Positions 8,199-19,146 of a DNA stretch of 19,146 nucleotides are shown here, in pieces. This DNA is from Candidatus Solibacter sp. (GTDB taxonomy: Bacteria; Acidobacteriota; Terriglobia; Bryobacterales; Bryobacteraceae). The first letter of the stretch is position 1, and each line of letters begins with the position of its first letter. Location: assembly GCA_017883345.1 (NCBI GenBank), contig JADGNT010000005.1, positions 1-19,146 on the forward strand, read 5' to 3'. The position numbers and the translations under genes are program-made. Under the pieces are notes generated by a model that worked only from the letters and a program-made list of their open reading frames with translations, was not told the origin of the DNA and searched no databases.

Positions 8199-11100
8199 TC
8201 ACTTGACTTCGAGGGCATCCAGATCCACGAACTTGCCGGTGGCGCCGGCGCGGCTCTCGCCGGTGACGCGAATCACCAGGAGATGCCTGCCGCCGCCCAG
8301 GCCCGCGAACCGGACGGAACTCCGCCACTGGGGATCCACGGAGTACAGGTCGATGCGGCCCTTGCCGTCACCATCGATGGTGACGGCCGCGATGCCGCGG
8401 TTGGCCGCCTTGGTGAAGACATAGGTCAACTCGCTGCCTTCAAATGCGAACCGGATCTCGGCGCCTGGGATATCGGTGTAGCTGACGGTGTGCTGGAAGG
8501 CTTGCTCGAACCCGCCGCTTCTCTCCCAATCGCCAAGCAGCAGGATCGCCGGATCGAAATCGTCGTAGGTGCCGGGTTTGGCGGTCAGAACCGAATCCGC
8601 CGGCAGCGGCGTCGCGGCCGTCCGGCATACGGGCTCCAGGCGGGCCACAAAGAACTCGTCGAACGCGTATTCCGCGATGGTGCACTGATCGAGCAACTCG
8701 CGCAATGCCAGCGGGCGCGCGTAACTGCTGGCGGTGGGCTTGCGCGCGATCAGGTAGCGCACCTTCCATTGGTCCAGCAAGCCGCGGATGCCCTGCACGC
8801 CTTCAGCGTGCAGGATCTGGTCCATGATGTTGTACTGATGCCAGTGGTTTTCGTAGACCTCGCCGCCCAGCCCGGCGATGTAGCTGTCCTGGGTGAGCAG
8901 CACGGCGGCTTGCGGATGGGCGCGGTTGAACCAGGCGATCACGTTGCGGATCGGCGCGGTCTGGCCAATGTAGACTTCCCGCTGGCCCGGGGTGAACGGT
9001 CCGTAGAGATCCTTGTGCTGATAGCTGGAGGCGGGCAGAAAATACACGTTGATGGCGGCGCAGGCAATGGCAAACGCCAGGAGGGCGCGCGACAGCACGC
9101 GCCGATGGGCTGCCGCCCACCCGAGCAACGCCGCAAACGGCACGAACAGCAAGGGCAGCGCGGGGTAGAGATAGCGCGCGTTGGGCTCCGCAGTGAGGGT
9201 CAGCAGAATCGCGGTGATCGAGACCACGGCCGCGCCCACCGCCGGGCGGCGCGGCGACACCAAGAGCGCCAGAAGGGCGAGCGGCGCCAGCACGAGGTAC
9301 TGAAAACCAAACGAGCCGGCCTGCCCTTCATAGTGGCGATTGGTGCGGAAAGTGAGGTCGTACGGCGTGCTCCAGGTGAGAGGGTCGCGGAAGCGGAGGT
9401 CTCGAAACTCGGCCTTGGGATCGAGTTGCCGCGAGTGAAACCTGTCGTTGCCAAACGGGAAGAGGGGATTGCCGGTCTTGAGCCACGCGATGCCGTAGGG
9501 CGGAGCCGCCGCCAGCAGCAGGAGTCCGAGGGCGAGTCCCCAGCGGGCGCCGCTCTGCTTCCGGTGGCGCCAAATTTCGACGGCGGCGCAGACGAGTGCG
9601 GGCACGAGGAAGGCAATGGCGCCGAATTTGGTCGCCATGGCGGTGCCGCCGAGCGCCGCCGCCAGGTAGAGAAAACGGCGTTCCCCGGACTCGCCGAAGC
9701 GCCAGAGCGCCGTCATCATGCCCAACAGAAACGCGGTCAGCAGATTCTCCACGAACAGCGAGCCGGTGACCAGTTGCACCATCGGCGTGGTGGCGAAGAG
9801 GGTCACCAGCAGCCACGCTACGCCGGGCGAAACCGAGCGGCGCACCGCCGCGTGGAGCAGGCCGAGCAGCACCAGCAGAATCGCGAAGTTCAGCAGACGC
9901 GCGGCCATCTCGCCGCCCAGCAGGTAGACCATCGAATAGGTGAAATCCGCGCCCATGGGCATGACCGCCCAGAGAATTCGTCCGGGGTCGAAGGTCATCA
10001 CGTGATGGGCCGCGAGGTTCGCCGGAATTGCCAGGTGCATGGAAAGGCCGTCCGCGCTGGCCTCGGGCTTGAGCATGGCGAACCAATGAGTGGTCAGCAC
10101 AAAGAGGAACGCCGCGCATCCCAGGCGCTCGCCCCAGGAGCGCAGTGGAACGGCCGCAGGCAGACGCAGGCAAGCGGGAAACTCGCGGCGGACACGCGGC
10201 AGATCCGCCAGGATGGGGAGCGCCAGGACGAGCTCGTACACCCACGCGTAATTTACCGGCAGGCGCGCCGCAAACGGCATGAGGAAGATGTAGATGGACA
10301 TGCCGAGCAGGATGGAGAGCAGGTGGGGCGGACCCCCGGTCCTGGGGTCCCCTCTGGGGACGACGCCCCCGTCGGCCAAAAGCGGGTCCAGGGGGACCCG
10401 CGCGGACCAGGGGGTCCGCCCCACCAGTTTGGCAGGGACCAGGCAGGTTACCAGACCGCCGAGCGACCATGCGGAAATCAGGAAGAAAACCACCGCCAGC
10501 AAGGCGGCCGGGCCGATGGCAATCGCAGTCAACACCACCAGCAGGGCTGAGGCGAGGCCGGCAAAAATCCACGGCGCCAGAATCAGCAGCGCTGTGGCGG
10601 CGGCCAGGTAGAGCGCGGCGAATTGGGGCAGCCGCGCACGCCCCTGGGGATCCCAGATCTCCTGGGAAAACAGGTGGCTGGTGCGGAAGCCGTAGATTTC
10701 GAGCGCGACCAGCACCGCCAGCACCGCCAGAATCAACCAGGTGTAGAAGCGGCCTGTTGGCGCGCGCTCCCGGCGCCCGGCCTTGCCCTCGCCATTGCTT
10801 TCGGCGTTGCCCTCGGCATGGCGCTCGCTGCCGTGGAAGATGAACATGCGTTGCACGGCGAAATTTACGGCGAACAGCAGGGTCTCCACGAACAACTTGG
10901 CGGGCATCGCCGACACGCCCAGGCGCGTGGTGAAAAACTGAATCCCCAAATACGACGCCGTGCCGCTAGAGACCACGAGCAGCAGATACTTGGGCAGCAG
11001 CACCTGGTGGGCTTCCCTGGAGGCGAACACGCGGGCGCGCACCATCGTGTAGTTGAAGACCACGGAGCCCAGGCGCGCTACGACCTGGGCACCCAGGATG

Positions 11101-11867
11101 TGGCCGGTGCGCTTCCAGACCAGGTAGAAGATCAAGTTGTCGAGCAGCGCCGCCATCAGCGAGACCGAGCTGAAGCGCAGCAGGACGAAGTAAATCTTCA
11201 TCGAGTCGGTGAGCGGATTGAAGTGCGACGATTGGTTTCCCGGCTGGTAGATGGTGCGGATGGGGACTTCGACCAGGGCCACGCCCGCCTGGCGCGCGGC
11301 GATCAGCATTTCCAGTTCGAATTCGTAACCGCGGGCGTCGACGCGCAGCAGGCGCGCCGCCAGCGCAGTGGGAATGCCGCGCAGTCCGGTCTGCGTGTCC
11401 TGTAGTTTGCCGCCGATCAGCGTCTGCATCAGCTTGCGCGTCAGGATGTTGCCGAAACGGCTGCGCAACGGCACGCCGGCGTCAAAGGTGCGGCTGCCCA
11501 GGACGAGCGCGCCGGGATGCTCGCGCAGGCTGGCCGCGACGCGAACGATATCCTCGGGATGATGCTGTCCATCGGCGTCGGCGGTGACGATCCCGATCAA
11601 ACCGGGGAAGACGCAGAGCGCGTGGTTGATGCCGGTTTTGAGCGCCGCGCCTTTGCCGAGATTGACGGCGTGGCGCAGGATCTGGACCCCTGGGAACAGA
11701 GAGGCTTGACCAAAGATTTCGCGGAACTCGGGTCCGCTGCCGTCGTCCACCAGGAGGATGGCGCGCATGCCGCGGGCGGAGAGGTCGCTGACGAGATCGA
11801 CGAGACCGGGGGAGGGCCGGTAAGCGGGGATAAGGACTACGTGTTGGACGGGCTGTTCGGGTTGCAT
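8199..11867 (-). CDS. Multidomain membrane glycosyltransferase: GT2 + GtrA-like + ArnT/PMT-like region + C-terminal beta domain
   Basis: This is a 1222-residue fusion. Residues 1-230 are a family 2 glycosyltransferase of the polyprenyl-phosphate (DPM1-like) type, with PAYRPS, VDDGS (40-44) and the metal-binding DADGQHHPED (97-106). Residues about 235-345 are a GtrA-like four-helix membrane domain, with the typical FNYTMVRARVF and NFAVQRMFIF segments. A charged linker (about 347-373) follows. Residues about 375-960 are a multi-pass membrane region like ArnT/PMT (GT39/GT83) enzymes, which take sugar from polyprenyl phosphate on the outer face. The last 140 residues or so are soluble and beta-rich (FDPAILLLGDWERSGGF...), perhaps carbohydrate-binding. 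One chain may thus make, flip and transfer a lipid-linked sugar; that is inference. Residues 481-515 come from an inserted palindromic repeat. It starts 27 bp after atpC with AGGCGG upstream. Confidence 0.85.
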   Translation of the reverse strand: MQPEQPVQHVVLIPAYRPSPGLVDLVSDLSARGMRAILLVDDGSGPEFREIFGQASLFPGVQILRHAVNLGKGAALKTGINHALCVFPGLIGIVTADADGQHHPEDIVRVAASLREHPGALVLGSRTFDAGVPLRSRFGNILTRKLMQTLIGGKLQDTQTGLRGIPTALAARLLRVDARGYEFELEMLIAARQAGVALVEVPIRTIYQPGNQSSHFNPLTDSMKIYFVLLRFSSVSLMAALLDNLIFYLVWKRTGHILGAQVVARLGSVVFNYTMVRARVFASREAHQVLLPKYLLLVVSSGTASYLGIQFFTTRLGVSAMPAKLFVETLLFAVNFAVQRMFIFHGSERHAEGNAESNGEGKAGRRERAPTGRFYTWLILAVLAVLVALEIYGFRTSHLFSQEIWDPQGRARLPQFAALYLAAATALLILAPWIFAGLASALLVVLTAIAIGPAALLAVVFFLISAWSLGGLVTCLVPAKLVGRTPWSARVPLDPLLADGGVVPRGDPRTGGPPHLLSILLGMSIYIFLMPFAARLPVNYAWVYELVLALPILADLPRVRREFPACLRLPAAVPLRSWGERLGCAAFLFVLTTHWFAMLKPEASADGLSMHLAIPANLAAHHVMTFDPGRILWAVMPMGADFTYSMVYLLGGEMAARLLNFAILLVLLGLLHAAVRRSVSPGVAWLLVTLFATTPMVQLVTGSLFVENLLTAFLLGMMTALWRFGESGERRFLYLAAALGGTAMATKFGAIAFLVPALVCAAVEIWRHRKQSGARWGLALGLLLLAAAPPYGIAWLKTGNPLFPFGNDRFHSRQLDPKAEFRDLRFRDPLTWSTPYDLTFRTNRHYEGQAGSFGFQYLVLAPLALLALLVSPRRPAVGAAVVSITAILLTLTAEPNARYLYPALPLLFVPFAALLGWAAAHRRVLSRALLAFAIACAAINVYFLPASSYQHKDLYGPFTPGQREVYIGQTAPIRNVIAWFNRAHPQAAVLLTQDSYIAGLGGEVYENHWHQYNIMDQILHAEGVQGIRGLLDQWKVRYLIARKPTASSYARPLALRELLDQCTIAEYAFDEFFVARLEPVCRTAATPLPADSVLTAKPGTYDDFDPAILLLGDWERSGGFEQAFQHTVSYTDIPGAEIRFAFEGSELTYVFTKAANRGIAAVTIDGDGKGRIDLYSVDPQWRSSVRFAGLGGGRHLLVIRVTGESRAGATGKFVDLDALEVK
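10322..10425. repeat. Palindromic repeat inserted in frame in the glycosyltransferase fusion
   Basis: A perfect 16-bp terminal inverted repeat, GGTGGGGCGGACCCCC (10322-10337) and its complement (10410-10425), encloses a nested perfect hairpin CGGGTCC-AGGG-GGACCCG (10383-10400) and further GGGGTCCCC-like half-sites. The 104 bp plus neighbouring bases are read through in the minus-strand gene as residues 481-515 (LVGRTPWSARVPLDP...GGPPHLL), a Pro/Arg/Gly-rich stretch that breaks an otherwise hydrophobic membrane region. Confidence 0.85.
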
Positions 11868-11894
11868 GGCAGCCGCCTACAGGCTCGGCCGGGG

Positions 11895-12320
11895 CTACTT
11901 TTGTTCCGCCGCCTCAAGACGGGCCTGGGCGCGCGCCATGGCGAGGAGGGCAGCGCCCGGATCCACACCCAGGGCGGGATTCAACCCCTCTTCCTGAGCG
12001 CGTTGCAGCGCCGCCCGGGCGCGCTGCACGTCGATTTCCTCGGCGCGCTCGGCCACATCGGCGAGCACGCGGACATGGTCTTCGAGCACCTCCAGGAATC
12101 CTTGGTGGATGGAGATATACCGCTTCTTGCCGTCCGATACAGACACATACGTCAGGGTGCCGATGCCGAGCAGCCCCAGCAGCGGGGCGTGGCCCGGCAG
12201 GATCCCCATGTATCCGTTCTTGCCGGGGACTTGCACGTCGCTCACCAGCTCGCGCACCAACTCGCGCTCCGGTGTGGCGACTTCGAGAGAGAGAGTGTCC
12301 GCCATGGCAGCATCCGTCAT
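11895..12320 (-). CDS. atpC: ATP synthase F1 subunit epsilon
   Basis: This 141-residue protein is the central-stalk subunit that couples F1 to the c-ring and can inhibit ATP hydrolysis. The N-terminal beta-sandwich is clear: LSLEVATPERELV, then the family signature VPGKNGYMGILPGHAPLL and the GFLEVLEDHVRVLAD strand. A C-terminal helical hairpin follows (AEEIDVQRARAALQRAQEE and LAMARAQARLEAAEQ). It starts 5 bp after the atpD stop, as the last ATP synthase gene of the operon. The start at 12320 (MTDAAMADT) is used here; MADT at 12305 is the alternative and would give the more usual N-terminus. Confidence 0.95.
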   Translation of the reverse strand: MTDAAMADTLSLEVATPERELVRELVSDVQVPGKNGYMGILPGHAPLLGLLGIGTLTYVSVSDGKKRYISIHQGFLEVLEDHVRVLADVAERAEEIDVQRARAALQRAQEEGLNPALGVDPGAALLAMARAQARLEAAEQK

Positions 12321-12325
12321 AAGCC

Positions 12326-16189
<3,864 letters not shown>

Positions 16190-16753
16190 TTATCGTTCCG
16201 TGGCGAGGCGCCGCCCTAGCGTTTGCAACTGGCCGCGCACGCTGCCGTCGTACACCGTGGAACCGATGCGCGCCACCACGCCGCCGATCAGCGCCGGGTC
16301 CACCGCATAACGCATGCGAATGCGCTTGCCGGTGATGCGTTCCAGTTGGGCGTTGATGGCGCCGCGCTGGGTTTCGGTGAGTTCGCGCGGCGAGGATACC
16401 TCGGCCCGGGCGAAGCCCAGACGCTCATCCACAATCAGGTCGAAGGCGTGCAGGATGGCGCCGAGCAGCGCGATGCGCCGGTGGTCGATCAGGACAAACA
16501 AGAAATTGCGTGCGATGGGCGAGAGCTTGAGCAGATCCGCGATGCGTCCCACGACGGCGCGTTTGCGGCTACCCGGGACGGCGGGCGTGGTCAGCGCGTT
16601 CTGCAGTTCGCGGGAAGCCGCGAGGGCGCTTTCGAAGGCGCGCAGTTGGCTCAGCGCGTCCTCTGGACGCAAGTCCGGGCGCAGGCCGGCGGCGGCGGTG
16701 GTGACGTCCGCCAGCGCTTTGGCGTATCGCGTGGCTACGGCAGAGAGTGTCAT
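16190..16753 (-). CDS. atpH: ATP synthase F1 subunit delta
   Basis: This 187-residue stator subunit (OSCP homologue) joins the top of F1 to the b stalk. The N-terminal six-helix domain opens with the typical [12 protein letters not shown] and includes [20 protein letters not shown]. The C-terminal domain ends with the family pattern [25 protein letters not shown]. Length is normal. It starts 9 bp after the b' stop with only a weak ribosome-binding site, so coupling to the upstream gene is likely. Confidence 0.97.
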   Translation of the reverse strand: MTLSAVATRYAKALADVTTAAAGLRPDLRPEDALSQLRAFESALAASRELQNALTTPAVPGSRKRAVVGRIADLLKLSPIARNFLFVLIDHRRIALLGAILHAFDLIVDERLGFARAEVSSPRELTETQRGAINAQLERITGKRIRMRYAVDPALIGGVVARIGSTVYDGSVRGQLQTLGRRLATER

Positions 16754-16762
16754 GTCACATTA

Positions 16763-17353
16763 CTACTTCAGATTACGTACGAAGCCTTGTACCAGGGCGT
16801 CTTCGGTGTCGGGGGTCATGCGGGCGCGGACCTTCTGTTCCGCCAGTCCCATGGCGAGTTCGGCGGAATATCGCTTCAACGCCATGCGCGCGGCCTTGCC
16901 GGCGGAAGCGATTTCCTGTTCGGCATGAGCCTGGATCTTGGCGATTTCCGCCTCGGTCTGCTGCGCCATGCGCTCCGTCTCAGCCTTGGCCTCGGCTTCA
17001 CTGTGGCCGCGCAGCGCCGCGATATCCTCCTCCAGGTCGGCCAGGCGGCGGTCCACGTCGGCGGCCTTGGCTTCGGCCTGCTGACGCTGGCGGAGGGATT
17101 CGTCCATGTCCTGGCGGATGCCCGCCGAACGGGCGGCAAAAAAGGGTCCGGCGTTCTTGCCGATGAAGTACCCCAACACACCGGCGAGGAGCAGGAAATT
17201 GGCCCACTTGAGTTCGAGCTCGTGCTTTTCGGCGAAGCTTTCTTCTTTTTCGACGCCGGCTTTCTGCTGGCCGCCTTCGTGCTCCTGGGCCAGAGCTGCG
17301 CTGCCGGTGAAGGCGAGGCCGAGCGCCACGGTAACCATCGCGAGCCGTCTCAT
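16763..17353 (-). CDS. atpF: ATP synthase Fo subunit b' (second b-type stator subunit, with signal-peptide-like N-terminus)
   Basis: This 196-residue protein has an unusual N-terminus: residues 1-22 (MRRLAMVTVALGLAFTGSAA...) look like a cleavable signal peptide. A polar stretch (about 23-47) follows, then the real membrane anchor WANFLLLAGVLGYFIGKNAG (50-69). The rest is a long charged coiled coil (about 75-180: RQRQQAEAKAADVDRRLADL, ERMAQQTEAEIAKI) as expected for the peripheral stalk. The ATG overlaps the upstream b stop as ATGA. With its shorter neighbour it probably forms a b/b' heterodimer. Which of the pair is the true b is uncertain; this one is closer to canonical b at the membrane anchor. 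Confidence 0.92.
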   Translation of the reverse strand: MRRLAMVTVALGLAFTGSAALAQEHEGGQQKAGVEKEESFAEKHELELKWANFLLLAGVLGYFIGKNAGPFFAARSAGIRQDMDESLRQRQQAEAKAADVDRRLADLEEDIAALRGHSEAEAKAETERMAQQTEAEIAKIQAHAEQEIASAGKAARMALKRYSAELAMGLAEQKVRARMTPDTEDALVQGFVRNLK

Positions 17354-17799
17354 GCCGCGTTCCGCCGCAGGATGGTTTCCGCAATCTGGTTGGCGAGGGA
17401 TTCGCTATCCGCCGCGAGGCTGGTTTTGGCGGCTTCGACGTCGGCCGCCAGTTGCGTCTTGGCCAGCTTGACCGCCCCGCCGGCGCTCTTTCTAGCATCG
17501 GCGGCGGCGGCGGCTTCGCGCTCCTGTAGCTGTTTTTGCAACTGCTCTTGCGCCTGGTACATCGCGGCCTTGGCGGTGCGCAACTGCGTTTCGTAGCTGG
17601 CGGTTTTAGCGGCTGCCTGTTGCAGGCTCTGTTCGGCTAACTTACGCGCGCCCTCGGTGGCTTCATAACGCTGGTGCAGCACCTTTTCCAGTGGTTTAAA
17701 GAAGATGCTCTTCAGATAGAAGTGCAACACGATCACCAGCAGAAAGGTCGGCACTGCTCTCAGCAGTATTCCGCCCAAGGCGTGCAACATGGCATCCAT
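17350..17799 (-). CDS. atpF: ATP synthase Fo subunit b (first b-type stator subunit)
   Basis: This 149-residue protein has an N-terminal membrane anchor (about 11-30, LLRAVPTFLLVIVLHFYLKS), the FFKPLEKVLHQRYEA segment typical of b subunits just after the membrane, and an Ala/Gln/Lys/Glu-rich coiled coil to the end (LAEQSLQQAAAKTASYETQL, AQEQLQKQLQEREAAA). It is the first gene of the operon, with a candidate promoter about 45-75 bases upstream. No clear ribosome-binding site precedes the ATG at 17799; an in-frame ATG at 17790 is possible. Genes for subunits a and c do not precede it; the next gene upstream is a toxin. Confidence 0.92.
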   Translation of the reverse strand: MDAMLHALGGILLRAVPTFLLVIVLHFYLKSIFFKPLEKVLHQRYEATEGARKLAEQSLQQAAAKTASYETQLRTAKAAMYQAQEQLQKQLQEREAAAAADARKSAGGAVKLAKTQLAADVEAAKTSLAADSESLANQIAETILRRNAA

Positions 17800-17842
17800 G
17801 ACTTTGTTAAGGAGAAACGCGTCGAAAATTGTTTAGCAGCTT

Positions 17843-17872
17843 AGGGTAGCATCCTGCCAAAACAGGCGTCAA
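17843..17872 (-). promoter_or_regulatory. Candidate sigma-70-like promoter of the ATP synthase operon
   Basis: Read on the minus strand, TTGACG (17872-17867) matches five of six -35 bases, and TACCCT (17848-17843) is a weak -10 at 18-bp spacing. Transcription would begin near 17835, about 36 bases before the first ATG. A small inverted repeat CCTG-N6-CAGG (17853-17866) lies in the spacer. The -10 is poor, so this is tentative. Confidence 0.35.
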
Positions 17873-17917
17873 CCGGGCACCAGAACTCCAGAACTCGCCG
17901 GATGTGCTGGTTGGTTT

Positions 17918-18298
17918 TCAGGCCTCGAAAAATCGCAGGCCGGGCATGGGATAGTGTTTGCGGTTTCTCGTCCAGAGTTCCGCGTTGTGTAGGAGGGTGC
18001 CGGCCGCGATCAACGCGTCGCCGAGTTCCACGCCGTGGCTCTTGCGGTAGGTTCTGAGGAAATCGCCCGCCATCCGGCCGGTTTCGTGATCGATAGGCGT
18101 GCTCAGGAGGGTCGAGAACAGCCCGTTGAGCAGGCTGTGTTCGGCGGGCTTGGCTCCCTGCCAAAGTTCGGCAACCGTTACGGGAGAGCAAAGCAGGACC
18201 TCTTCGGAATCCGCCAAGCTGCGCCAAGCCGTCAGAATTTCGGTGTTTCTTGCCCGTGAGACCTCGATCAGGACATCCGAATCGATCAGGACGGGCAC
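17918..18298 (-). CDS. vapC: PIN-domain ribonuclease toxin, VapC family
   Basis: This 126-residue PIN-domain protein has the usual length. The acidic metal-site residues are present: D6 in the N-terminal LIDSDVLIE, E44 in TVAELWQG and D94 in ELGDALIAA. The C-terminal TRNRKHYPMPGL matches the TRN-KHF-P pattern of the family. VapC toxins cleave RNA (tRNA or rRNA) when freed from their antitoxin; the target here cannot be told. The start is GTG at 18298, and its first base is shared with the last base of the antitoxin stop codon TAG, so the two genes are translationally coupled. It stands between the ATP synthase operon and the MFS transporter, unrelated to both. Confidence 0.92.
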   Translation of the reverse strand: MPVLIDSDVLIEVSRARNTEILTAWRSLADSEEVLLCSPVTVAELWQGAKPAEHSLLNGLFSTLLSTPIDHETGRMAGDFLRTYRKSHGVELGDALIAAGTLLHNAELWTRNRKHYPMPGLRFFEA

Positions 18299-18552
18299 TA
18301 GCTCGACAACCTTTCCAACCTGCTACCGGATCGCATCTTGCGGACGTAAGCCTCGGTCGGGGGAAGGCCGGAACGCTTTTCGCGCATGCCGATGAAGGCC
18401 AGCATTGCCTGCTTGCGCCGCTCGGTGGAGCCACTGTAACTCTCGCGAACTGCGCGCCGCACCAGCTCGGATACCGTCAGGCCGGATTGCCGGGCTTTGA
18501 GCTGCAACACCGCCCAGTCTTGCTCGTCCAGATAAAGCTGGGTCCGCTTCAC
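18298..18552 (-). CDS. Ribbon-helix-helix antitoxin partner of the VapC toxin
   Basis: This 84-residue protein opens with VKRTQLYLDEQDWAVLQLKA, then RQSGLTVSELVRRAVRES: a beta strand followed by two helices in the ribbon-helix-helix (CopG-like) pattern of DNA-binding antitoxins. The C-terminal half is basic and polar (STERRKQAMLAFIGMREKRS...) and would hold the toxin. The GTG at 18552 is chosen because it starts exactly at the ribbon strand; longer in-frame starts up to 18813 would run through the palindromic promoter and into the divergent gene and are unlikely. No ribosome-binding site is present, which fits a leaderless message from the -10 element just upstream. Confidence 0.85.
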   Translation of the reverse strand: MKRTQLYLDEQDWAVLQLKARQSGLTVSELVRRAVRESYSGSTERRKQAMLAFIGMREKRSGLPPTEAYVRKMRSGSRLERLSS

Positions 18553-18554
18553 GC

Positions 18555-18567
18555 TGTATATTATACA
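18555..18567 (-). promoter_or_regulatory. Palindromic operator overlapping the -10 element of the toxin-antitoxin pair
   Basis: TGTATA-T-TATACA is a perfect palindrome around a single base. On the minus strand it contains TATAAT (18565-18560), a perfect -10, ending 7 bases before the antitoxin GTG. Transcription would then start at or next to the GTG. The ribbon-helix-helix antitoxin most likely binds the palindrome to repress its own promoter. The -35 is weak. Confidence 0.6.
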
Positions 18568-18667
18568 TCGCCCGGCGAAAGTTGCTCGGGACGGCGAAAG
18601 CACAGGCCCCGACAGGCGGTTTTTCTTTGGGTGCCTGTTTTGCGGCATTATGGAAGCAAGAGACCGG

Positions 18668-19146
18668 ATGCCGTCCACCGCAGAACCACAACCCCACGTC
18701 AACCCGTGGATCGTCGCCACTGCCGTCATGTTCGCCACCTTCATGGAGGTGCTGGACACGACGGTGGTCAACGTCTCGCTGCCGCACATCGCGGGCAGTC
18801 TCTCCGTCAGCACGGATGAAGCCGCCTGGGCGCTGACCTCTTACCTGGTGGCCAATGCCATCATTCTGCCGATGACCGGTTGGATCGCCAATTACTTCGG
18901 GCGCAAGCGCACCTTGCTGGCTGCCGTGTTCGGCTTCACCGCGGCGAGTTTCCTTTGCGGACTGGCCACTTCGCTCCCCATGCTGATCCTCTTCCGTGTG
19001 GTGCAGGGCGCTACCGGCGGGGCGCTTCAGCCTCTCTCACAGGCGGTCATGCTGGAGGCCTTCCCGCCCCAGGACCGCGGCAAAGCCATGGCGTTCTGGG
19101 GACTCGGCATTGTGGTGGCGCCGATGCTCGGCCCCGTGATCGGCGG
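18668..19146 (+). CDS. MFS drug:proton antiporter, DHA2 (EmrB/QacA) family, N-terminal part (cut by window end)
   Basis: About 159 codons of a 14-helix-type major facilitator are present. The first membrane helix carries the family mark FMEVLDTTVVNVSLPHIAGS; then TDEAAWALTSYLVANAIILP and the MFS loop motif GWIANYFGRKRTLL follow. Later come the LILFRVVQGATGGALQPLSQ helix and PPQDRGKAMAFWGLGIVVAP, including motif C-like GxxxGPVIGG at the edge. EmrB-like proteins export drugs or other toxic compounds with proton uptake. The start at 18668 has a purine-rich GGAAGCAAGAG upstream; an in-frame ATG at 18650 is the alternative. It is divergent from the toxin-antitoxin pair. An emrA-type partner, if any, lies outside the window. 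Confidence 0.93.
   Translation, partial: MPSTAEPQPHVNPWIVATAVMFATFMEVLDTTVVNVSLPHIAGSLSVSTDEAAWALTSYLVANAIILPMTGWIANYFGRKRTLLAAVFGFTAASFLCGLATSLPMLILFRVVQGATGGALQPLSQAVMLEAFPPQDRGKAMAFWGLGIVVAPMLGPVIG

Noticed and set aside
18298..18813. Longer antitoxin of 171 residues
   Set aside because: It would be translated through the palindromic promoter and antisense to the MFS gene; the ribbon-helix-helix domain begins exactly at the GTG at 18552.

Overview
The window is about 19 kb of GC-rich chromosomal DNA, nearly all coding, with most genes on the minus strand. The large extracytoplasmic and surface proteins, the split F1Fo ATP synthase locus and the families of short GC-rich palindromic repeats suggest a member of the Acidobacteriota, perhaps of the Solibacter/Bryobacter kind. 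That assignment is inference from style and gene content; no rRNA or other marker is present.

Region 1 (about 1-6036, minus strand) is a signalling operon. It holds a CHASE2 sensor histidine kinase, an NtrC-type sigma-54-dependent response regulator, and a secreted protein (cut by the window edge) that joins a FecR domain to what looks like an outer-membrane beta-barrel. A short duplicated cassette between kinase and regulator creates a 37-codon ORF. The regulator stop and the FecR-protein GTG overlap as GTGA, so the three genes look translationally coupled. I read the set as one envelope-sensing system: the CHASE2 part and the FecR part both face the periplasm. This is the best candidate for an undescribed system here.

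Region 2 (6037-7100) has a divergent intergenic region with a structured leader, a small secreted protein of a type common in Acidobacteria, a very strong intrinsic terminator, and a patch of three different palindromic repeat families filling the gap between two convergent genes.

Region 3 (7101-11867, minus) has an old-yellow-enzyme NAD(P)H:flavin oxidoreductase and a 1222-residue fusion of a family 2 glycosyltransferase, a GtrA-like membrane domain, a multi-pass ArnT/PMT-like membrane region and a C-terminal beta-rich domain. The fusion carries a palindromic repeat inserted in frame.

Region 4 (11895-17799, minus) is an ATP synthase operon in the order b, b', delta, alpha, gamma, beta, epsilon. 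It has two different b-type stator subunits, one with a signal-peptide-like N-terminus. The a and c subunits (atpB, atpE) are not here and must lie elsewhere.

Region 5 (17918-18552, minus) is a VapBC-like toxin-antitoxin pair with a palindromic operator over its -10 element and a probably leaderless antitoxin message. The window ends inside a divergent DHA2-type MFS transporter gene on the plus strand.
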